64,000 bases of DNA from Riemerella columbipharyngis (GCF_900101995.1 NZ_FNAS01000004.1:1-64000), one strand, 5' to 3'. Positions 9,300 through 16,285 are shown, counted from the first letter of the stretch. The notes: generated by a model from the letters alone, not told the origin. Translations and numbers: made by a program.

Positions 9300-9332
9300 A
9301 GGGTGTAATTAAAACATAAGAAATTTATATAT

Positions 9333-9563
9333 TTACAATAGGCTTTTGATCTCCTCTGCCTTATGAACAATATAGCAGGCTAAATCTTGTAAATTTTTCT
9401 CTGTAAAATCAAAATACAACACTTTGTCTGACAAGCATTTCCGATAACGAATAACGCTTATACCCATTGCCTGTGCTGCAATGTCGGCTTTCATTCCAAA
9501 AGCATCGGTAATGCTAATGATTTTTACCTTAATCTCTTCGGGCGTTAGCTCAATATTCTCCAT
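9333..9563 (-). CDS. Mini-cassette A, ORF3: small HTH-like protein
   Basis: A 76-residue protein with a central segment (about residues 23-45: MKADIAAQAMGISVIRYRKC) resembling a helix-turn-helix, then an aromatic turn and a C-terminal helix ending in AEEIKSLL. It is clearly homologous to the 69-residue protein at 16567-16776: both have an acidic N-terminal helix, D-x-FG, A-x-x-MG, F-x-x-KNL-x-DL and a C-terminal helix ending AE. I do not recognise the family. Its ATG lies inside the 3' end of ORF2 with a 19-nt overlap, exactly as in copy B. It is probably a DNA-binding autoregulator of the cassette; this is inference. Confidence 0.7.
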   Translation of the reverse strand: MENIELTPEEIKVKIISITDAFGMKADIAAQAMGISVIRYRKCLSDKVLYFDFTEKNLQDLACYIVHKAEEIKSLL

Positions 9564-9685
9564 AATATAAAAATTAAAATCCCGACAATCAGTAATAAGG
9601 TTTCCAAAGAAATCTCAAAGGAAATAGAGCCCTCAAACTCACTTTCGTAAAACGATTTTATTTTTGCTATGATTTTTTTTAACAT
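9545..9685 (-). CDS. Mini-cassette A, ORF2: small membrane peptide
   Basis: A 46-residue peptide: a Lys-rich N-terminus, an acidic middle (YESEFEGS), then one predicted transmembrane helix (about residues 28-43, LETLLLIVGILIFILW). It matches the 49-residue peptide at 16436-16585 in length, charge pattern, the F-E-x-SL motif before the membrane helix and a LLW-like end. It overlaps the start of ORF3 by 19 nt, implying translational coupling. Function is unknown; small single-span peptides of phages include holin-like, exclusion and toxin peptides. Conservation between two diverged copies supports it being a real gene. Confidence 0.65.
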   Translation of the reverse strand: MLKKIIAKIKSFYESEFEGSISFEISLETLLLIVGILIFILWRILS

Positions 9686-9716
9686 AGTTTTTATATATTT
9701 GTACCATAAAAGCAAT

Positions 9717-9743
9717 GAAAAAGGGAGGAGGATTTCTCCTCCC
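9717..9743 (-). terminator. Intercistronic hairpin between cassette A ORF1 and ORF2
   Basis: Minus strand: 8-bp GC stem GGGAGGAG / CTCCTCCC with a 5-nt loop, followed by TTTTTC. It begins a few nt after the ORF1 stop and is preceded by ACTCGG. Copy B has a hairpin of unrelated stem sequence at the same place, so the structure rather than the sequence is kept. It could be an attenuator, a partial terminator or an mRNA-stabilising stem. Confidence 0.7.
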
Positions 9744-9749
9744 GAGTTC

Positions 9750-9851
9750 CTACAAAAATAAAAGATTGAGTACTCTCTTTACTACTAAAAGGAATTTTAA
9801 GCACCATTCCTTTTTCTTCTTTTTGTAGTGCAATTCAAATTTAATTTTCAT
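9750..9851 (-). CDS. Mini-cassette A, ORF1: basic amphipathic peptide
   Basis: A 33-residue peptide starting MKIKFEL, with five consecutive lysines after residue 9 and a hydrophobic, Leu/Val-rich C-terminus. It aligns without gaps to the 32-residue peptide at 16286-16384: the MK-x-x-FEL start, the basic centre and the NL-x-F end are shared. The ATG lies about 60 nt after the -7 box of the cassette promoter. It could be a membrane-active peptide or a regulatory leader peptide for the following hairpin. No family is recognised; its reality rests on conservation between copies. Confidence 0.62.
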   Translation of the reverse strand: MKIKFELHYKKKKKEWCLKFLLVVKRVLNLLFL

Positions 9852-9913
9852 TGCTTTTTGTTTTTCATCATCATTCGGTGATGTGTCCGAGTAACTGACT
9901 TTCAATTACCTTA

Positions 9914-9944
9914 CAAAGATATAGAATATTTTTATTCTATACAA
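9914..9944 (-). promoter_or_regulatory. Mini-cassette A promoter with embedded palindrome
   Basis: Minus strand: -33 TTG (9944-9942), exactly 20 nt, -7 TATCTTTG (9921-9914). The spacer is filled by a perfect 9-bp inverted repeat TATAGAATA-N4-TATTCTATA (9920-9941), an obvious operator candidate. Downstream, GTAAGGTAATTGAAAGTCA is identical to copy B. A small stem TCGG/CCGA (9875-9890) lies in the leader. Confidence 0.82.
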
Positions 9945-9987
9945 GTTTTTCAGCGACTTTTTTTGTATTTTTTTCTTTCCAGACACG

Positions 9988-10011
9988 AAAAAAAAACCAC
10001 CAAAATGGTAG
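9988..10011 (-). terminator. Probable terminator after the HicB-like gene
   Basis: Minus strand: short stem CTACC / GGTGG (one G-U pair) followed by nine T. The stem is weak, but the T-run and position 120 nt downstream of the HicB-like gene support termination before the mini-cassette promoter. Confidence 0.45.
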
Positions 10012-10130
10012 GGCAAAAACATTGGTTTTATTTATAGTAGTGATATTTCTTGAGAAGATTATTTTAAATCTAATAATTCTTTTGCTTTTATGTAGATTGT
10101 TTCATAGATTTACTTAAACCACTTTTCTAT

Positions 10131-10466
10131 TCATAACACCGCTTTTTGTAAAGTTTCACGAATAAAAGAATTTAAAGACATCCCTATATTGGTTGCTTTT
10201 TCTATCACTTTAGTATGAAGTTCGGGGCTAAGCCAGACATTAAAACTTCCGCTATACGATTTATATAAAGGTAAATTATGCTCTTTGCAATGAGCAATAT
10301 AATCCTCGACAGCGTTCATAAAATCCTCTTTCAACTCCCTAATGGTATTCCCTTCATAGGTAATCAAAGTGCCTTTCTCTAATCCTAAAATCTTGCCGTA
10401 GAGTGTATTGTCTTCATGCTGAATTTCAATACTTCCGATAAATCCTTTATATTTAAGCGTCTCCAT
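10131..10466 (-). CDS. HicB-family antitoxin-like protein (no HicA seen)
   Basis: A 111-residue protein with the HicB layout: an N-terminal alpha/beta domain (GSIEIQHEDNTLYGKILGL, then YEGNTIRELKEDFMNAVEDY) and a C-terminal ribbon-helix-helix segment (SGSFNVWLSPELHTKVIEKA, then MSLNSFIRETLQKAV). HicB antitoxins neutralise the HicA mRNA interferase and repress their operon. No 50-60-residue HicA partner was found in the 80 nt upstream or 120 nt downstream, so it is either an orphan regulator or has lost its toxin. It lies between the tail chaperone genes and mini-cassette A, reading leftward. Confidence 0.78.
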   Translation of the reverse strand: METLKYKGFIGSIEIQHEDNTLYGKILGLEKGTLITYEGNTIRELKEDFMNAVEDYIAHCKEHNLPLYKSYSGSFNVWLSPELHTKVIEKATNIGMSLNSFIRETLQKAVL

Positions 10467-10580
10467 TTTCTCTTCGGCTCACTTTTTTGCAACTATTTTT
10501 CAGTTATAAATATACAACAAAATTCCTATTGTGCAAATTTTTTATTGATTTTTTTAAATTAAAAATGGTTCACAACATAA

Positions 10581-10973
10581 CTACTTATAGCGTTCCAACA
10601 TCATCTTCAAATCTTCTGCAGATTGTTCTTTTAAAGAGATTTCTTTTTCTTCTTTTTCCTCAATACCATAGTTTGGTGCGTCTATCAGCATACGCTGCAC
10701 AATACGCCAATCTACCCCCCAAAGCAAGTAATCTAAGGTCCAACCGAAATGGTGGCATATTTGCCCCATAACGCCATAGATTGATTTTAGTCCTCTATCG
10801 GCTTCGCTTTGGTCGGTCTGTTGCCGTTCATCAATGCGATAGAGAGCATAAAATTTGCATAATCGGATTCCTTGATTAAGTTTTGTGCAAAATATTGAAT
10901 ATCTTTTGCCGTAAAGTGCTTCTTCACCTGCCGTTGTATCCACCAAGAAATCAAAATATTGTCTGTAAAACAA
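10581..10973 (-). CDS. Tail assembly chaperone, -1 frame extension (GT-type)
   Basis: This frame is open from 10973 to 10581 and overlaps the preceding gene in the -1 register. The part beyond the upstream gene's stop (about 70 residues: GLKSIYGVMGQICHHFGWTL and onward, ending in an acidic tail) has no good start of its own. By analogy with the G/GT tail chaperones of siphophages, it is best read as an extension reached by -1 frameshifting at 10850-10856, giving a fusion of roughly 220 residues. The two overlapping frames between tail tube and tape measure genes match that pattern. The frameshift itself is inference. Confidence 0.65.
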   Translation of the reverse strand: MFYRQYFDFLVDTTAGEEALYGKRYSIFCTKLNQGIRLCKFYALYRIDERQQTDQSEADRGLKSIYGVMGQICHHFGWTLDYLLWGVDWRIVQRMLIDAPNYGIEEKEEKEISLKEQSAEDLKMMLERYK

Positions 10974-11248
10974 ATAGCAACTACTTTTGTTACTTTATCC
11001 AAATTATTCAATACTGATTGATATTGTAGGGCTAACTGCTCTTGTAAATCATTGGTGTTAAGTGAGTTTTCATCTAAATACATCGTAATGAATATCTTTG
11101 ATAGTTTAAACAAACGCCCTAAGGTCATTTTTTTTGCTTTATACACTTTCGGTTTTCCCCATAGATTTTTTATCTGGATTTTAAAGCCGTCGTTTGTTAA
11201 TAATTTTAATTCTTTTTTTTCGGCGTTTAGTTGTTCTTCTTTAGTCAT
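10787..11248 (-). CDS. Tail assembly chaperone (G-type, 153 aa)
   Basis: A 153-residue protein between the major tail protein and the tape measure gene, the standard position of tail assembly chaperones, which coat the tape measure protein before tube polymerisation. It starts MTKEEQLNAEKKELKLLTND, has a basic middle region and no signal or enzymatic motif. Its last 60 codons overlap the -1 frame that continues to 10581. The heptamer A-AAT-TTT in phase at 10856-10850 is a fitting slippery site. Function is inferred from position and the overlapping frame arrangement. Confidence 0.7.
   Translation of the reverse strand: MTKEEQLNAEKKELKLLTNDGFKIQIKNLWGKPKVYKAKKMTLGRLFKLSKIFITMYLDENSLNTNDLQEQLALQYQSVLNNLDKVTKVVAICFTDNILISWWIQRQVKKHFTAKDIQYFAQNLIKESDYANFMLSIALMNGNRPTKAKPIED
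10850..10856 (-). other. Candidate -1 ribosomal slippery site
   Basis: On the minus strand the zero-frame codons GCA-AAT-TTT present the heptamer A-AAT-TTT (X-XXY-YYZ form). Slipping back one base changes the reading from AAT-TTT to AAA-TTT and continues into the frame that stays open to 10581. It lies well inside the overlap of the two tail chaperone frames. Confidence 0.55.
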
Positions 11249-11327
11249 AGGCTGTGCTTAGATTTAGACAAAAATACCTACCCACAATTGCAGGCAGGCA
11301 TTTTTGACAATTAAAAAAAACAGATTT

Positions 11328-11831
11328 TTATTTCTCTTGAATTTCAAATCGAGATACTCCTGATTTGGTAGGGTTCAGTACATTGGCTTTTATATCTAAA
11401 GCCATTAGGTTTTTCTTCCCAATATCAGAGGTAAATTTACCCGTAATTTGAACTCTCGGAAACCTTAAAATAGCTCCTACTTGATTCTCTATTTGTAAAG
11501 ATTTTTCAATGGTTACTCCTTTCATAGGTGCTTTATAGACTTTATTGCCTGCCGTTCCTGTTACTGTCCCACCCATAACCTTTGCTACAGTGTCTAAATC
11601 ATATTCGGGGATTTGAAATTGAATATTGATTGCTCCTTGTTTGGTTTGAACATAGATGGGATTATCGTGCTCTTCCACAAAAAATTTTGTTTCTTCACCA
11701 TCTTCGAAGTTAATTTTACAAGAATCTTCTGCTGTGTTTCCCAATACTTCAAGATTAGCAGACATTCCTCCGTCTGAGGCAATATCTCCTATTTTAATAG
11801 AAGCAATGCCTATTTTTACTTTTGTTGCCAT
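11328..11831 (-). CDS. Major tail (tube) protein
   Basis: A 167-residue protein starting MATKVKIGIASIKIGDIASD, rich in beta strands, Gly and Thr, with no hydrophobic segment. Size, composition and place between tail completion genes and tail chaperones fit the major tail tube subunit of siphophages, which polymerises around the tape measure protein. It is preceded by a tail terminator-like gene (33 nt gap) and followed after 79 nt by the chaperone gene. No diagnostic motif is visible, but the order of the morphogenesis module leaves little alternative. Confidence 0.75.
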   Translation of the reverse strand: MATKVKIGIASIKIGDIASDGGMSANLEVLGNTAEDSCKINFEDGEETKFFVEEHDNPIYVQTKQGAINIQFQIPEYDLDTVAKVMGGTVTGTAGNKVYKAPMKGVTIEKSLQIENQVGAILRFPRVQITGKFTSDIGKKNLMALDIKANVLNPTKSGVSRFEIQEK

Positions 11832-11863
11832 AGTTTATATATTTTTTTTGTTAATTGTTTTTG

Positions 11864-12271
11864 TTAATAAACAGGGTAAGCCATTAACTGTACCCTGAAA
11901 TTGTAATAATTTTCGTTTTGTTCTTCAATATCTTGATGCATCTCTACATCAAGAGTATAATCCTCTTCCCAAACATCGCTTATCACTTGATAAACTTTCT
12001 CAGCGATTTCCTTTAGTCGGCGGTTGTCTTTGTGATATTGCGTAATCCCACCTATTGTTACAGATTTTTTCGGTACATAGCAATTGATATTAAACACCCC
12101 ATTCTGCAACAGTCCATTATCCATCGTTAGAGAGTTGATGACAATATCCTCTTTGTTGCCATCAGTTGGGCGGTTGTCTTTGTAAATTCGTCCATTGATG
12201 AACTCATTTACTTTTGCTTTCAATAGCAATTCCAGAATCCATTGTTTGCCGTCTAATACTGTCCGTTTCAT
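11864..12271 (-). CDS. Tail terminator / completion protein-like
   Basis: A 135-residue protein (starts MKRTVLDGKQWILELLLKAK) in the position of tail completion proteins, just before the tube gene and after the HK97 gp10-like gene, which it overlaps by 4 nt. The alpha/beta pattern with a C-terminal beta strand (NYYNFRVQLMAYPVY) is typical of proteins that cap the tube and join it to the head. The family name is inferred from order and fold pattern only. Confidence 0.55.
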   Translation of the reverse strand: MKRTVLDGKQWILELLLKAKVNEFINGRIYKDNRPTDGNKEDIVINSLTMDNGLLQNGVFNINCYVPKKSVTIGGITQYHKDNRRLKEIAEKVYQVISDVWEEDYTLDVEMHQDIEEQNENYYNFRVQLMAYPVY

Positions 12272-12711
12272 CTCAATTGTTTTAATAATAATGGCACTTG
12301 TATTTTCGCTAATTGCTCGGCACTGGTCAGCACCACACGCCCTTTGCTTTCTACATAGGCTCCGTACTTCATTCCTGCGACAACAACCAAAGCAACACCT
12401 CTAAATTTCGGTGCCACTTGATAGGCTAAATCTCTCCCGTACTGCAATGGGTTTTCGTTGCTTGGCACCATCCCTTTAGCGGTCAAATGAAAATCCTCCG
12501 TTACCACCTTGCCATCAACCACAATGATAAAACCGATTGAATTTCTTAGGTTCGCCGTTTGGTCTTGGTAGTTTCCATCTTCCTTAGCCTTATTTATACA
12601 CTTTTCACCTACAAAGCTCAAAACTCTTACAACTTTACGGGAATAGTCTTCCTCTGCTTTTTTTAGAACAGCATCAATATCGCTCATTCTGAATTTTGGC
12701 ACTAAACCCAT
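12268..12711 (-). CDS. HK97 gp10-like head-tail joining protein
   Basis: A 147-residue protein with an N-terminal helical segment (SDIDAVLKKAEEDYSRKVVR) and the central pattern TANLRNSIGFIIVVDGKVV, then KYGAYVESKG, as in HK97 gp10-type proteins, where newly made strands follow an L-R-x-S-I motif and a YA-x-x-V-E-x-G motif. These proteins take part in joining the tail to the connector. It overlaps the connector gene before it by 10 nt and the tail terminator-like gene after it by 4 nt. Confidence 0.7.
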   Translation of the reverse strand: MGLVPKFRMSDIDAVLKKAEEDYSRKVVRVLSFVGEKCINKAKEDGNYQDQTANLRNSIGFIIVVDGKVVTEDFHLTAKGMVPSNENPLQYGRDLAYQVAPKFRGVALVVVAGMKYGAYVESKGRVVLTSAEQLAKIQVPLLLKQLR

Positions 12712-13025
12712 ATCCGTGTGTGTAATTGTTCTTGGCTAAATCGTTGTACAATCGCTTCTAATCTCATTTCGCTACCATTCCAGACTTGGATTTTAGCCCC
12801 TTGCTTGATTTTAGGACAATGTTTAGAGGCATAAATCACCGCTGAATAGGTGTAGGCTTCCCCGTCTGTTTTCGTGATTTTACCGCCTCTACCATTGATT
12901 TCGTCTCTACAATAACCCACATTGACCCATTCCGCCTTACCTTGTTCAAACTCGGCGGTGGCTTGGTCAAAAGTACCTTCTAACTCTTGATACACTTTCA
13001 ATATGTAAGGGTATTGTTTTACCAT
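12702..13025 (-). CDS. Head closure / head-tail connector protein
   Basis: A 107-residue protein in the connector block between the capsid gene and the gp10-like gene. Its beta-rich C-terminus (IQVWNGSEMRLEAIVQRFS, then LHTRIWV) resembles the small barrels of head-tail stopper proteins such as SPP1 gp16. It overlaps both neighbours by 7-10 nt. The assignment is inferred from order, size and strand pattern. Confidence 0.55.
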   Translation of the reverse strand: MVKQYPYILKVYQELEGTFDQATAEFEQGKAEWVNVGYCRDEINGRGGKITKTDGEAYTYSAVIYASKHCPKIKQGAKIQVWNGSEMRLEAIVQRFSQEQLHTRIWV

Positions 13026-13342
13026 TCGTTTGAAATGTCTGTAATCGTTGGTTTGGGTAATAAGTTAGGCCTCCCTAATCGCTGTGACAATAGACTATAA
13101 TAACTCTCCATTGCCTTTTTGTCATACGAAATAGAATATCCTCCCTCTCTTACGTTCTCTGGCATCAATAACATCTCGGGTAGTATATTATAGAAAAACA
13201 AATCTACTTTTTCGGCGTTATTTGATGCATATTCTTCCGTTGCTATTAGATTAAGTTTGGATAGTTCCGCTTCAATCAAAGCATCAGAATAAATCACCGA
13301 CCATAGGCTTAGTTTCTCTACAATATACTCCCCGATAGTCAT
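13019..13342 (-). CDS. Head-tail connector adaptor-like protein
   Basis: A 107-residue, mostly helical protein directly after the major capsid gene, whose stop it overlaps by one base. The adaptor proteins that bind the portal (gp6/gp15-like) are small helical proteins in this exact position. The N-terminus (MTIGEYIVEKLSLWS) and the segment NVREGGYSISYDKKAMESYY are typical of the Bacteroidetes prophage version. No catalytic residues are expected or seen. Confidence 0.6.
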   Translation of the reverse strand: MTIGEYIVEKLSLWSVIYSDALIEAELSKLNLIATEEYASNNAEKVDLFFYNILPEMLLMPENVREGGYSISYDKKAMESYYSLLSQRLGRPNLLPKPTITDISNEW

Positions 13343-14424
13343 TAGAACTTGGTTTTAAGAATAAGATTCTTTCTCGTGTTATTTAATACGGGCATCGCAA
13401 ATGCTGTTGCCTTAGTCGAAATCAAAATAGGGTCTTGGTGCCCAAATGTTTTCACTAAAATAAAATCATCTTTGACAGACTTACTCATCACATCTGCAAA
13501 ATTTATCGTAAACTCCTGCGTAGTAGTATATTGTGTCGCTCCCAAAATCGGAGATGCCGATAACAATATATTCCCAGATTCCCAGCCATTTACAGATTCT
13601 ACCGCCCCTGCTTTCGTTTCATACCCCATATAAGACTCCCACAATCTGAAAGTCGGTAGCCCCTTTCCTTGCAATTGAGCATTTAATTGTTCTACAGTAA
13701 TATTTGGTAACACTGTTGAATTATTTACAGGTACACCAAATACAAACTGCCTTGCACTTTTGTTATCCAATACTTTGTTTAATACATCACGCTCAAGCGT
13801 AACAGTTGTATACCGATAGCCTTTTCCTCTGGCTTCCTCCTGCAAGGCTTCCAATTCTTTTATCGGATCTGCATCAGCGGCTGTAAACCAGTTTTTCTGT
13901 GCATTTTGAGTCTTGACTTTGAAATCAATAGTAAGGTTAGCAACGCCTCCAGAGTTATTAGCCACTGTCGTTTTGAATTTTCCATTTGAAACCAACTGCT
14001 TCGCCATCCATTCCAAGCGAGCATTCACTCCATCCACAACGAAGGTAAGGTCTTCATAGATTTTTCCAATCAATCGGTTTTTAATCGATTGATTATTCGG
14101 GTTCAATGCTACGGCATTTCTCAACTGCTGCACCGTATAAAGGTCTTTTTCGTTCATATCCCGTGCAATTTCTATCTTCGGAATTTCACCTTTGATAGAC
14201 TCTACAAAATCACGCCCTTTTCTCGGTGCTTTAGAACCGATAGCAACGATGTCTGCCATTATCTTTGCTCCTTCAGTTCCCTCTAAGGTACTGTACTGCA
14301 GTGTCGTGTTGTATTCCAGCGGCATAAAAGTTCTATACTGCAATTCTCCTAAAGGGTAGGCATTCAAAATAGCTTGCAGATTTGCCTGAGAAAATTCAGG
14401 GACTATATTATTAGCATTTATCAT
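13342..14424 (-). CDS. Major capsid protein
   Basis: A 360-residue protein following a scaffold gene and a decoration-protein gene. The N-terminal segment (ANNIVPEFSQANLQAILNAY, then GELQYRTFMPLEYN) and the central region with LEWMAKQLVSNGKF are like the lambda gpE (Phage_cap_E) type of capsid protein, which forms the icosahedral shell with an HK97 fold. No protease gene precedes it and no cleavage domain is obvious. Gene order scaffold, decoration, capsid, connectors supports the call strongly. Confidence 0.85.
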   Translation of the reverse strand: MINANNIVPEFSQANLQAILNAYPLGELQYRTFMPLEYNTTLQYSTLEGTEGAKIMADIVAIGSKAPRKGRDFVESIKGEIPKIEIARDMNEKDLYTVQQLRNAVALNPNNQSIKNRLIGKIYEDLTFVVDGVNARLEWMAKQLVSNGKFKTTVANNSGGVANLTIDFKVKTQNAQKNWFTAADADPIKELEALQEEARGKGYRYTTVTLERDVLNKVLDNKSARQFVFGVPVNNSTVLPNITVEQLNAQLQGKGLPTFRLWESYMGYETKAGAVESVNGWESGNILLSASPILGATQYTTTQEFTINFADVMSKSVKDDFILVKTFGHQDPILISTKATAFAMPVLNNTRKNLILKTKF

Positions 14425-14462
14425 AAGTTATTAGTTTTTAGATTGTTAATTTTATTTTATCA

Positions 14463-14834
14463 TTAAATAAAAGAAATTCTCGCAAGAATAGGTTTAATAA
14501 ATCCTACTCCTGCTTTCTCTTTATCAGGTAATGCATCTTTCCTTGCTGTTCCTGCCATTACTACGGCAACCAAAGGCATATCGTCAATTACCACATCATG
14601 AGCTGTTAGCCCAATAGCCCCCACCACATTGGTCGCAGAGAAGACCTCATTCAAAGGCTTAAACTTTCCATCAGTTGCCGGCACTAGTAATGTTCCCGCT
14701 GGCACTACGCCATCTGTAAATCTTGCAGAAGCTTCTGTATTATCAATATGCACTCCGCCTGGGTAGGTGGCATCTACTTGGTCGAAGACTACAATTTGTC
14801 TTCCTGCTTTTTCAGATTTTTTTACTTGTTTCAT
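14463..14834 (-). CDS. Head decoration protein-like
   Basis: A 123-residue Val/Gly/Ala-rich beta protein between scaffold and capsid genes, as for lambda gpD and related decoration proteins, which bind and stabilise the expanded capsid. The middle part (VVGAIGLTAHDVVIDDMPLV) and the final VGFIKPILARISFI resemble the small barrel of these proteins. Its start overlaps the scaffold stop by 4 nt. Alternative: another minor head protein of unknown role. Confidence 0.6.
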   Translation of the reverse strand: MKQVKKSEKAGRQIVVFDQVDATYPGGVHIDNTEASARFTDGVVPAGTLLVPATDGKFKPLNEVFSATNVVGAIGLTAHDVVIDDMPLVAVVMAGTARKDALPDKEKAGVGFIKPILARISFI

Positions 14835-15484
14835 TTTTCATTAAAGTTTTGGTTAATATAATTTTGAACATCGGCGTCTATTTGCCCTTCTACTGCTTTA
14901 TTCCCAAACAAAGGATTTGCTTGGCTTTTAAGCAAATTATTACTCAATGTTTGATTATAAGCGTCTTGGCATTCTTTAAGCTGAGATGCAAACACATTAA
15001 GCTGTTCGTCATTATCAAAGGTTTTCCCTTCGATATGTAACTTGTAGAAGTTCTCATTTACCCCCAATTCTTTTAACTTTGAAGTGAGCTTCTCTGCATT
15101 AGATTGCTGGATTTTTTCCGCTTGCAACTTTTGTAAGCTATCGGACAATGTCTTGTTGCTTTCCATAAGTGCTTGAGCCCATGCAGGCATTTCGCTATCC
15201 TTTGTCCCTTCTTCAGGTTTCTGTTCAGGCTTAGTAGTTAGATTTTTATCATCCCCCTCTTTCGCATTTTCCAGTTCCTGAATTTTCTTTTGCAAAGTTC
15301 TATTTTGGTCGGTTAAAGACTGGTAGATACGCAGATCGCTTTCTACATCTTCTACCGCTGTATCGATTTCGCTCTCTTCTTTGACCGTCTTTGCCAGTTT
15401 ATCCGCAAATACTTTCAAAATGTGTTCCCCTAACCCTAAATCTTTGTATTTAGTTTTAAGCGTCTCAAGAATTTTTTTGTTCAT
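14831..15484 (-). CDS. Phage scaffolding protein
   Basis: A 217-residue highly charged, largely coiled-coil protein (Glu/Lys/Gln-rich, with a Pro/Glu linker around residue 85) and a short C-terminal region, typical of capsid scaffolding proteins that guide shell assembly and then leave. It is the first gene after late promoter P2 and overlaps the decoration gene by 4 nt. No protease signature is seen, so it is the scaffold alone rather than a protease-scaffold fusion. Confidence 0.75.
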   Translation of the reverse strand: MNKKILETLKTKYKDLGLGEHILKVFADKLAKTVKEESEIDTAVEDVESDLRIYQSLTDQNRTLQKKIQELENAKEGDDKNLTTKPEQKPEEGTKDSEMPAWAQALMESNKTLSDSLQKLQAEKIQQSNAEKLTSKLKELGVNENFYKLHIEGKTFDNDEQLNVFASQLKECQDAYNQTLSNNLLKSQANPLFGNKAVEGQIDADVQNYINQNFNEK

Positions 15485-15522
15485 AAATAAATGGTTATTA
15501 GTTTTTTAGTATCTTTGTGTTA

Positions 15523-15618
15523 CAAATTTACTTTAAGTAATAATGTCTTACAATAGAAAAATCAGTAAATTAACCATAAAAAACAAAGTTTTTATTTTAA
15601 AAACCGCTTTTTGAAACA
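15523..15618 (-). promoter_or_regulatory. Late promoter P2 (scaffold-capsid-tail operon)
   Basis: Minus strand: upstream element 15618-15584, 30 nt, -33 TTG (15553-15551), 20 nt, -7 TAAATTTG (15530-15523), then the scaffold ATG at 15484. It shares about 100 bp of patchy identity with P1, including GATTTTTCTATTGTAA at -33 and TTACTTAAAG before the -7 box. The upstream element ends only 12 nt before the divergent rightward gene at 15631, so a bound protein could affect both directions. Confidence 0.82.
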
Positions 15619-15630
15619 TATCACAAAAAC

Positions 15631-15897
15631 ATGAACCAAATTTTACACAAAAGAATCGCAGATATGACCACAATCGAAATGATGGAATCCGCATATCTTA
15701 TAGAAGTGTCAAAGAAAATAACGATGACACTACAAGAGTTTTGCCAAGTAACAGGCTGGGACAAAAGAAAGGTTTACCAGCGTATTAAAAATAAAATACT
15801 TCCAGAACAACTTATCAAAGGTGGCTACGAGTATCGTTCGCAAAGAAAACAACCGATATTCCTAACCAAAGAAGTATTAGACTGGATTAAAAACTAA
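15631..15897 (+). CDS. Helix-turn-helix DNA-binding protein (excisionase/MerR-like)
   Basis: An 88-residue protein with a winged-helix type segment in its C-terminal half (TLQEFCQVTGWDKRKVYQRI, then a wing containing GYEYRSQRKQPIFLTKEVLD) resembling HTH_17 or excisionase-like domains. The N-terminal helix may dimerise. It diverges from the scaffold operon and starts 12 nt beyond the late promoter P2 upstream element. It is followed 13 nt later by another small gene and then a terminator. It could be a regulator of the phage late genes; that is inference from position. Confidence 0.65.
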   Translation: MNQILHKRIADMTTIEMMESAYLIEVSKKITMTLQEFCQVTGWDKRKVYQRIKNKILPEQLIKGGYEYRSQRKQPIFLTKEVLDWIKN

Positions 15898-15910
15898 AAC
15901 CAATATCATT

Positions 15911-16141
15911 ATGAGTACATTTAATTTTTCAGAGTTCCTTATGGAAAGGGGATTTTCATTTACAAATTACGGCACACACAATCTCTATGAGTTTTCCAAA
16001 GACCAGAAAGACTATTGCGTAAACCTGCAAGGTAAAGTAATGACCACAAACGAAAGTAAGACCAGAGATTTAAAGGTAGATATACCTGTTCCGAAGACCA
16101 AAGCCGAAGCCGAAAAATGGCTAAAGAAATTTTTGGGATAA
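15911..16141 (+). CDS. Small hypothetical protein
   Basis: A 76-residue protein of unknown family, starting 13 nt after the HTH gene and ending just before a terminator, so the two form one small rightward operon. It has an N-terminal helix (FNFSEFLMERGFSFTNYG), a beta hairpin (KDYCVNLQGKVMT) and a C-terminal Lys/Glu-rich helix. No motif suggests an enzyme or membrane protein. The good spacing and shared terminator are the main support. Confidence 0.6.
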   Translation: MSTFNFSEFLMERGFSFTNYGTHNLYEFSKDQKDYCVNLQGKVMTTNESKTRDLKVDIPVPKTKAEAEKWLKKFLG

Positions 16142-16160
16142 CTTCCTGATTTATAAATAA

Positions 16161-16190
16161 AAAAAGACCTAAAAAATAGGTCTTTTTATT
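16161..16190 (+). terminator. Rho-independent terminator of the 15631-16141 operon
   Basis: Perfect 11-bp stem AAAAAGACCTA / TAGGTCTTTTT with a 5-nt A loop (16161-16187) followed by ATT. It is nearly symmetrical and could act in both directions. Its 3' end touches the -33 TTG of the mini-cassette B promoter. Confidence 0.88.
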
Positions 16191-16220
16191 TGTACGATTA
16201 AGTAAATAGTCGTATATTTG
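16190..16220 (+). promoter_or_regulatory. Mini-cassette B promoter with embedded inverted repeat
   Basis: The -33 TTG (16190-16192), exactly 20 nt, then -7 TATATTTG (16213-16220). The spacer contains TACGATTA-N6-TAGTCGTA (16193-16214; 7 of 8 positions pair), in the same place as the perfect palindrome of copy A but with different sequence. The next 19 nt, GTAAGGTAATTGAAAGTCA, are identical to copy A. A leader stem GCGAG/CTCGC lies at 16244-16260. Confidence 0.82.
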
Positions 16221-16285
16221 TAAGGTAATTGAAAGTCAATTATGCGAGTTCGCACCTCGCTTTGTTTAACCCAAAAACCAAGCCA

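Noticed and set aside
15510-15517. A rightward TATCTTTG at 15510-15517 as the promoter of the HTH gene at 15631.
   Set aside because: It lacks a TTG at the usual spacing and lies inside the leader of the leftward scaffold transcript; it may be chance, so it was not listed as a feature.
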